Assembly: GCA_964575225.1 (NCBI GenBank)
Contig: CAZNQW010000052.1
Location: 1-18,644 of the forward strand
Reading direction: 5' to 3'
From: CAZNQW01 sp964575225
GTDB lineage: Bacteria > Chloroflexota > Anaerolineae > JAAYZQ01
DNA: 18,644 nucleotides
Shown: piece by piece, positions 14,508-18,644 of the stretch
Layout of the letters: each line of letters begins with the position of its first letter
Position numbering within the stretch: position 1 is the first letter of the stretch
Notes under the pieces: model-generated
The model's database searches: none
Told to the model about the DNA's origin: nothing
What the model saw: only the letters and a program-made list of their open reading frames with translations
Program-made: the position numbers and the translations under genes

Positions 14508-15542
14508 CTAGCGAAGGGTCAGGTACACGGCAGCGGCCATCACTAAAAGGGTGATGAGCAGCAACCACCCGTTGGCCCGCAGGGCCTGGCCCCACCCCGA
14601 TTCCACGGGCAGAGGGTCTTGGGTGGGTGCGCTTTTCTCCTGGCCCAACAGCATTTGTAGCCATACCGCCACCGACGCGGGACGATCCTTGGGGTGCAGC
14701 GCCAGGGCCGCCAGCACAGCCGATTCGACCTGAGGCGAGATGGATGGGTTGATCTGCCGGGGCGGCGCCAGCGCCTCGGGGTTCAGGAACCGGTCTTGGG
14801 CGCTAACGGGCGGGCGGCCGGTGAGCAAGTGGTAGACGGTGGCCCCCAGGCTGTAGAGATCGCTTTGGGGACCCGTGTGACCCAAATCCCCGGCATACTG
14901 CTCGATGGGCGTGTAGGGCAAGGACCCCACGCCCCGCAGGCCGGTGAGGGTCTTGGGATCTTCCGGGTCCAGGGGCTTGACCAGGCCAAAGTCCACTAGC
15001 TTGATGCGCCCATCGGGCGTCAGTTTGATGTTGCCTGGTTTGATGTCGCGGTGGAGCACCGGCGGCTTTTGGTTGTGGAGATAGGTCAGCGCATCACACA
15101 ACTGGGTCATCCAGTCGATCACCTGGTTTTCTTTGAGGAACTGGCTCTCGCGCTGCGTTTGTTGCACCATCTGATGCAGATCGGGGCCGGGGACATAGTC
15201 CATGACCAGGTAGTCGCGCCTCAGGCCGCCCGAGACGGAACCCGGAGTTGATTCGTTGCCGGTGGAGGGCGGGTCTATGGTAAAAAAGTCGGACACCTTG
15301 GGCAGGTTGGGGTGATCCAGGCGGGCCAGGGTGCTTGCTTCGCGGAGGAACTGCTCGCGGGCTTGCTCCAGCGCGTCGGCCGTCATGCCCGGTGGGGGAA
15401 GGATCTCTTTGACGGCGCACAGCCGACCGGGCAATCGCCGATCGGTGGCTTTGTAGATCGCCCCCATTCCACCCTGGCCGATGAGGGATCGGATCTCGTA
15501 GCGGTCTCGTAGCACGGCGCCGGCGGTCAATTCTTGGTCCAT
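14508..15542 (-). CDS. PknB-like Ser/Thr protein kinase with C-terminal membrane anchor
   Basis: This 344-aa Hanks-type kinase has all core residues: glycine loop GQGGMGAIYKA (22-32), ATP-binding K45 in AVKE, alpha-C E68, catalytic HRDIKPGN (D166, N171), DFG at 184-186, a PYTPIEQY activation segment and GPQSDLYSLGATVYHLLTGRPP. A Ser/Gly-rich insert sits near 92-108. After the kinase domain comes a short linker, then one hydrophobic segment (about 322-341, GWLLLITLLVMAAAVYL) at the extreme C-terminus, so it probably sits tail-anchored with its catalytic part in the cytoplasm. There are no PASTA or other external sensor domains, so input is probably cytoplasmic. ATG 15542 (GGAAAGGA just upstream) is preferred over a start 12 codons earlier. 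It is divergent from an FHA-winged-helix gene, its likely phospho-partner. Confidence 0.92.
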   Translation of the reverse strand: MDQELTAGAVLRDRYEIRSLIGQGGMGAIYKATDRRLPGRLCAVKEILPPPGMTADALEQAREQFLREASTLARLDHPNLPKVSDFFTIDPPSTGNESTPGSVSGGLRRDYLVMDYVPGPDLHQMVQQTQRESQFLKENQVIDWMTQLCDALTYLHNQKPPVLHRDIKPGNIKLTPDGRIKLVDFGLVKPLDPEDPKTLTGLRGVGSLPYTPIEQYAGDLGHTGPQSDLYSLGATVYHLLTGRPPVSAQDRFLNPEALAPPRQINPSISPQVESAVLAALALHPKDRPASVAVWLQMLLGQEKSAPTQDPLPVESGWGQALRANGWLLLITLLVMAAAVYLTLR

Positions 15543-15639
15543 GGATCCTTTCCGGTCAGCGCCCCTGCCTGGGCGCATCGAGCGCGCGGCAGAGGCTGTC
15601 GATCATCTTGGGGTGTGTCCCTCGGACGCGCCCGGCATC

Positions 15640-15668
15640 ACTATACCGGTTTCATCGGGTTCTGTCAA
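15640..15668 (-). promoter_or_regulatory. Promoter of the Ser/Thr kinase gene
   Basis: On minus, TTGACA (15668-15663), a 17-bp spacer and TATAGT (15645-15640, five of six) give a strong promoter with a start near 15633 and a leader of about 90 nt. The -35 lies next to the ribosome-binding site (15667-15675) of the divergent FHA gene. Confidence 0.75.
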
Positions 15669-15683
15669 GGGAGAGTTTTCTGC

Positions 15684-16325
15684 ATGTCAGAATACAAGGA
15701 GTCAGCCCTTCTTCTATGGTTGGAGGGGGAAGAGATCCAGGGTCGCTGGTCTCTGGCCCAACCAACCACCACCATCGGACGCTCTGAGGACAATGACATC
15801 GTGGTGGACGATCGCTGGGTGTCTCGACACCACGCTCGCATCCGCGTCGATGGGCCGCAGTACATTGTGGAGGACCTCGGCAGCAAGAACGGGACGCTGG
15901 TCAATGGGCAACGCATCGAGGGGGCGCGGGTGCTCGTGGATGGCGATGAGATCCAGATCACGCCGCTGATTGCCCTCACTTTTGTCGACTATGGGGCCAC
16001 GGCCCCCCTGCCGTCCGAAGTCCAGGCGCCAGCTCTGGTCCTGGATGACGAGGCTCGCCAGGTCTATATCCGGGGGAGACTGCTCTCTCCCCCTCTTTCC
16101 CACGCCCAGTTCACCCTGCTGGACCTGCTGGCAGAGCAACCGGGCCGCGTGTACAGCCGGGATGAGGTCATTGCCGCCGTCTGGCCCGACGACGAGTCCA
16201 CGGGCATCAGCGATGAAGCCATCGACGCCATGATCCGCCGCATTCGCCTGCGCCTGCGGGAACTCGACCCCACCGAATTCCTGGTCACCGTGCGGGGGTA
16301 TGGGTTCAAAATCGAGATCGACTAA
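15684..16325 (+). CDS. FHA domain-winged helix regulator
   Basis: The 213-aa protein joins an FHA phosphothreonine-binding domain (about 20-100) to an OmpR/PhoB-type DNA-binding domain (about 115-213). FHA residues are intact: G32-R33-S34, S47-R-H-H50-A and the SKNGT block with N69. The C-terminal half has SHAQFTLLDLLAEQPGRVYS, then DEAIDAMIRRIRLRL (recognition helix) and VTVRGYGFKIE, the usual wing. This reverses the order in mycobacterial EmbR, where the DNA-binding domain comes first. AAGGGAG (15667-15673) supports ATG 15684. The divergent neighbour is a Ser/Thr kinase, so the simplest reading is that kinase phosphorylation, of this protein or of a partner it binds, tunes transcription. 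There is no receiver domain. Its own promoter is not clear within the 141-bp gap. Confidence 0.9.
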   Translation: MSEYKESALLLWLEGEEIQGRWSLAQPTTTIGRSEDNDIVVDDRWVSRHHARIRVDGPQYIVEDLGSKNGTLVNGQRIEGARVLVDGDEIQITPLIALTFVDYGATAPLPSEVQAPALVLDDEARQVYIRGRLLSPPLSHAQFTLLDLLAEQPGRVYSRDEVIAAVWPDDESTGISDEAIDAMIRRIRLRLRELDPTEFLVTVRGYGFKIEID

Positions 16326-16352
16326 GCGAGGAGTCGTGGGGCAAGTCCTCGC
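16326..16352. terminator. Possible hairpin between convergent genes
   Basis: GCGAGGA (16326-16332), directly after the FHA gene stop, pairs perfectly with TCCTCGC (16346-16352) over a 13-nt loop. There is no T-run on either side, so termination is uncertain. Confidence 0.3.
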
Positions 16353-16354
16353 CC

Positions 16355-16513
16355 TCAGGAACCGTCCGCAGGTGACTGGTCCGCCAGTGTTTTCTGGTAA
16401 GCCTTCCAGCCGGGGCACCAGCGAGTGTGCCAGCGCCACAGCCGGCTGAGCAGCGATTTTGGGTTCTGCTCGGCGCGCTTGCGCATGGGGCAATCGGCGC
16501 AGCTCGATTCCAT
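16355..16513 (-). CDS. Small 52-aa Cys-containing conserved protein
   Basis: This short gene encodes 52 residues. It begins MESSCADCPMRKR, with C5-x2-C8, followed by NPKSLLSRLWRWHTRWCPGW (17-36), with C33, and ends near DQSPADGS. The start ATG at 16513 has a strong GGGAGGG (16517-16523) at ideal spacing. From memory, small proteins with CPMR...NPKS..RLWRWH...CPGWK occur in several anaerobic lineages. The function is unknown; three Cys and one His (C5, C8, H29, C33) could bind zinc. It is convergent with the FHA gene and downstream of tRNA-Arg. No clear promoter was found. Confidence 0.72.
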   Translation of the reverse strand: MESSCADCPMRKRAEQNPKSLLSRLWRWHTRWCPGWKAYQKTLADQSPADGS

Positions 16514-16639
16514 CTTCCCTCCCTCTCATGGGCAGTTCTCGACTGCTTCCCAATCATGTCCCAGTCAAAGGCTTGTCGGCCCGCACCCGATGGTCCGGGC
16601 CTTTTGGAGCGCCTACCAAGTGAAAAGTAGCACATCAGG

Positions 16640-16712
16640 CACCCCCAGCAGGATTCGAACCTGCGACCGACGGCTTAGAAGGCCGCTGCTCTATCCCCTG
16701 AGCTATGGGGGC
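16640..16712 (-). tRNA. tRNA-Arg (anticodon UCU), CCA not encoded
   Basis: The minus-strand sequence folds as a cloverleaf. The acceptor GCCCCCA/TGGGGGT has a G-U at position 1-72. The D stem is GCTC/GAGC. Anticodon stem GCGGC/GCCGT carries loop CTTCTAA (anticodon TCT), and the T stem is GCAGG/CCTGC. The discriminator is G, followed by CCT rather than CCA, so the CCA end must be added afterwards. It reads AGA. Confidence 0.95.
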
Positions 16713-16760
16713 TCTCTACCGATTTTCTGGTCGCCCGAGCGAGCGGGGCGACGGGCATCT

Positions 16761-16789
16761 ATTCTAGTGCAGGTTGGTCACCTTGTCAA
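16761..16789 (-). promoter_or_regulatory. tRNA-Arg promoter embedded in the 3' end of the upstream gene
   Basis: On minus, TTGACA (16789-16784), a 17-bp spacer and TAGAAT (16766-16761, five of six) predict a start near 16754, about 40 nt before the tRNA. The -35 lies inside the deoxyribosyltransferase-like gene, and the -10 begins with that gene's TAG stop codon. Confidence 0.75.
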
Positions 16790-17192
16790 GCCCGCCCTCG
16801 GCCAACCACCGGCGAAAGGCTTCCAGATCGGGCAGCACCGCCGCCGAGAGATGCCGGACTACCCAGTTGCTGTCCATCGGCGAGATGGTGACCACCGGCG
16901 CCCCAGCCTGATAGGCTTGCCACATTTCGATGGCTGTGCCCATACTGGCTTGGGGCGCGTAGGCGATCAACACGTCGGCCTGACTGGCCAGATCGAACAG
17001 AGCCAGAAGCGTCTCCTTGGCCTGCTCGTCGCCATAGTCGACGCCATTGGGGTGGAGTTCATTGGGATCCAGCACCTCGACCTCAGAACAGACTTCAAGG
17101 ACCATCTCGGTGATGCGCTGCCGATAGTCCTGATCGTCGATGTGGCGATCCCGGCGCGACCCCTGCATGATGCCGCCGATAAAGATCTGCAT
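16764..17192 (-). CDS. Nucleoside 2-deoxyribosyltransferase-like protein
   Basis: The 142-aa protein has the small Rossmann-like fold of the nucleoside 2-deoxyribosyltransferase superfamily: MQIFIGGIM at the N-terminus, a central DLASQADVLIAYAP and the catalytic-type block MGTAIEMWQAYQAGAPVVT, where E89 matches the nucleophile Glu of the family (GTAxE). The end PMDSNWVVRH is also family-like. True enzymes swap bases on deoxyribose, but this superfamily also contains proteins acting on other nucleotides, so the substrate is open. A poly-G/GGAGAAG stretch precedes ATG 17192. It begins 21 bp after the acyl-CoA dehydrogenase stop and is probably co-transcribed with it. The two share no obvious pathway. 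Confidence 0.75.
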   Translation of the reverse strand: MQIFIGGIMQGSRRDRHIDDQDYRQRITEMVLEVCSEVEVLDPNELHPNGVDYGDEQAKETLLALFDLASQADVLIAYAPQASMGTAIEMWQAYQAGAPVVTISPMDSNWVVRHLSAAVLPDLEAFRRWLAEGGLDKVTNLH

Positions 17193-17213
17193 AGACGCTC
17201 TTCTCCCCCCCCG

Positions 17214-18428
17214 CTAGTGTCGATAGGGGAGGAACTCGGGTCCGAGCAATTCGCGGGTGATGATCAGGCGCATGATGTTCATGGTGCCCTCGGCGCCAAT
17301 GGAATAGGAGCGGATGCCGCGGATGCTCATTTCGACCGGGCACTCTTTGGTGTAGGCCATGGCGCCAAACCAATCGGCCACCTCGTTCATGATCCCAAAG
17401 CCCACCTGGGGCGCCTGCAGCTTGGACAGCGCCGCCGCCAGGGTCACATCGGAGTGGCTCTTGGTGCCGCTGCCGTACTTTTGATCCATGATCCAGGCCG
17501 CTTTGTAGACCAGTAGGCGAGTGCTCTCCAGGTTGGCATAGTGGTTGGCCAGAGGAAACGAAATGCCTTCGTAGCTGGCCAGCGGGCGCCCAAAGGCATG
17601 CCGCTGCTTGATATGGTCGATGCCCAGGTTCAGCACCGCCTCGGCTGCACCCACGCACGAGGCCCCGATCAGTACCCGCGCTGCCGAAAAGCCCTCCATG
17701 GCGTGGTAGAACCCCCGGTTCACCTCACCCACCACGTGGGCCGCGGGCAGTTGGACGTCCTCCAGCGCAAAGCCGCCGGTCGATATGCCCATGCGCCCCA
17801 TGTCCTGGAAAAAGGTCGGCGTGATGCCCGGCGTATCCTTGAGGGGGAGGGCAAAGAAGGTAAAGGCCTTGTGCTCGGCAGCCGGGTCGGGATTGGTGCG
17901 GGCCAGCAGCAGGTGAACGCCGCCCATCTCCAGCGACTCGCGCACCCCGCTGATGTACATTTTTTCGCCGTTCAGGAGCCAGCCCGCTCCCCCCTTGACC
18001 GCTTTGGTCCGGCATGCCCCCAGGATGTCCGATCCCCCCTCCGGCTCGGTGGTGGCGATGCCCAAAAAGGCCTCGCCGCGGGTGACCTTGGGCAGCACCT
18101 GAGCCTTGAGTTCGGGCGAGCCATATTGATCAAAGATGAATCCCCAGGCCGCTTCCACCAGGTACAGAACCGGCACCGCCAGGCTGATGTCGGCTCGGCC
18201 CAGTTCCTCGGCAGCGATGGCAGCCATGGTCCAATCCATGCCCGCGCCGCCATATTCCTCCGATGTCACCGGCGCCAGCAGTCCCAGCCGGCCCATGCCC
18301 TGGATGATCTCGCGTGGGATGCGTTCCGTCGTGTCGATCTCGCGCACGCGGGGGGCAATCTCTTTCTGGGCAAATTCGCGAACCGCGTTCCGCCACAGTT
18401 TCTGTTCTTCGTTCAGTTCGAAATCCAT
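17214..18428 (-). CDS. Acyl-CoA dehydrogenase family protein
   Basis: This 404-aa flavoenzyme catalyses alpha,beta-dehydrogenation of an acyl-CoA and normally passes electrons to ETF. The three-part fold is complete: a helical N-terminus (MDFELNEEQKLWRNAVREFA), a middle beta domain with TEPEGGSDI and NGEKMYISG that contacts FAD, and a C-terminal helical domain with RHAFGRPLASYEGISF. The catalytic Glu is probably the E in IGAEGTMNIMR near the C-terminus, the position used in short- and medium-chain enzymes. The usual QxxGGxGY segment is altered to NEVADWFGAMAYT. Chain length is not readable. ATG 18428 has AAGGAG (18440-18435) 6 nt upstream; a GTG one codon earlier is too close. It is followed by the deoxyribosyltransferase-like gene. 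No promoter was found before the contig ends in adapter. Confidence 0.92.
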   Translation of the reverse strand: MDFELNEEQKLWRNAVREFAQKEIAPRVREIDTTERIPREIIQGMGRLGLLAPVTSEEYGGAGMDWTMAAIAAEELGRADISLAVPVLYLVEAAWGFIFDQYGSPELKAQVLPKVTRGEAFLGIATTEPEGGSDILGACRTKAVKGGAGWLLNGEKMYISGVRESLEMGGVHLLLARTNPDPAAEHKAFTFFALPLKDTPGITPTFFQDMGRMGISTGGFALEDVQLPAAHVVGEVNRGFYHAMEGFSAARVLIGASCVGAAEAVLNLGIDHIKQRHAFGRPLASYEGISFPLANHYANLESTRLLVYKAAWIMDQKYGSGTKSHSDVTLAAALSKLQAPQVGFGIMNEVADWFGAMAYTKECPVEMSIRGIRSYSIGAEGTMNIMRLIITRELLGPEFLPYRH

Positions 18429-18431
18429 CAC

Positions 18432-18598
18432 ACTCTCCTTTGGCGTATGTTCAGACTTGCTGGGTACGTGGGTTCTCGGCTTGTGGTTTGGGCCTGGGCA
18501 GCAGGGGCACGGCCTGCCATGTCCCTGCTGTTGGCTGCTCCTGCCGTCGCGCTCCTAGGAGCGTTGGACATGGCTCCTTCGCCATCGATAAAATCGAA
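18432..18598. other. Upstream region of the acyl-CoA dehydrogenase gene, rich in inverted repeats
   Basis: No gene is supported here. It holds nested inverted repeats: GCCATGTCC (18516-18524) with GGACATGGC (18566-18574), CAGCAGGG (18499-18506) with CCCTGCTG (18523-18530), and a perfect 14-bp palindrome CGCTCCTAGGAGCG (18550-18563). They could be a terminator of an upstream gene or an operator. Since the sequence runs into adapter, a chimeric read end cannot be excluded. Confidence 0.5.
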
Positions 18599-18644
18599 AG
18601 ATCGGAAGAGCACACGTCTGAACTCCAGTCACCGCTCATTATCT
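18599..18644. other. Illumina TruSeq adapter and i7 index (artefact)
   Basis: From 18599 the sequence is the TruSeq read-1 adapter, beginning AGATCGGAAGAGC and running to CCAGTCAC at 18632. An 8-base index CGCTCATT (18633-18640, known as D703) and ATCT, the start of the next adapter segment, follow. None of this is genomic. Translated on minus it gives the well-known false peptide containing SGDWSSDVCSSDL. Confidence 0.98.

Noticed and set aside
15714..16553. A 279-codon minus-strand frame opposite the FHA gene
   Set aside because: It is antisense to a well-supported FHA-winged-helix gene and has no recognisable domain; the real minus-strand gene here is the 52-aa one in another frame.
16578..16605. 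GGCCCG/CGGGCC stem with TTTT as a plus-strand terminator
   Set aside because: The stem is only 6 bp with a 12-nt loop, and no plus-strand gene needs termination at this point.
14348..16712. tRNA genes as integration sites for a mobile element
   Set aside because: No integrase gene and no direct repeat of a tRNA 3' end was seen in the window.
18428..18639. Small minus-strand open frames at the contig end
   Set aside because: They begin inside the adapter, and one contains the known artefact peptide SGDWSSDVCSSDL.

Overview
This is a GC-rich bacterial segment, probably a metagenome contig from a Chloroflexota (Anaerolineae/Caldilineae-like) organism. That placement is an inference. It rests on a large secreted FG-GAP protein ending in a YLPIV-type motif, a split complex I locus with fused NuoCD and a NuoI carrying a helix-hairpin-helix tail, and the overall gene content. 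No 16S rRNA or other firm marker is present. The last 46 bases (18599-18644) are Illumina TruSeq adapter plus index, not genome.

Layout. (1) 1-4217: a near-consensus promoter drives a 1277-aa exported protein with 14 FG-GAP/integrin-type Ca-binding repeats, closed by a strong terminator. (2) 4302-5231 (minus): an ammonia-type NAD synthetase, divergent from the next operon. (3) 5479-12081 (plus): a perfect TTGACA-17-TATAAT promoter leads into a tight operon: nuoB, fused nuoCD, nuoI with a linker and HhH tail, a PHP-family phosphoesterase, a small CxxC/CxxC protein, an FAD oxidoreductase and a dicluster ferredoxin with one Asp in place of a ligand Cys. (4) 12326-14254 (plus): a polytopic GT39-like membrane protein, then a bidirectional terminator. 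(5) 14348-16325: tRNA-Val(UAC) and a PknB-like Ser/Thr kinase on minus, with a divergent FHA-winged-helix regulator on plus. (6) 16355-18428 (minus): an unlisted 52-aa Cys-containing protein, tRNA-Arg(UCU), a nucleoside 2-deoxyribosyltransferase-like protein and an acyl-CoA dehydrogenase.

How the genes work together. The central operon encodes only the quinone-reducing connecting module of complex I (NuoB, C, D, I). No NADH-input genes (nuoEFG) or membrane-arm genes (nuoAHJKLMN) are in the window. The same transcription unit carries a ferredoxin, a flavoprotein and a Cys-rich small protein, so the most interesting hypothesis is an alternative electron-input module for a complex I that does not rely on NADH. 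The kinase and the FHA-winged-helix protein look like a phospho-dependent signalling pair read from a shared control region.

Six sites have an exact TTGACA -35 element and a 17-bp spacer, which suggests a conventional housekeeping sigma factor. I looked for that hexamer, so the count is biased towards it.
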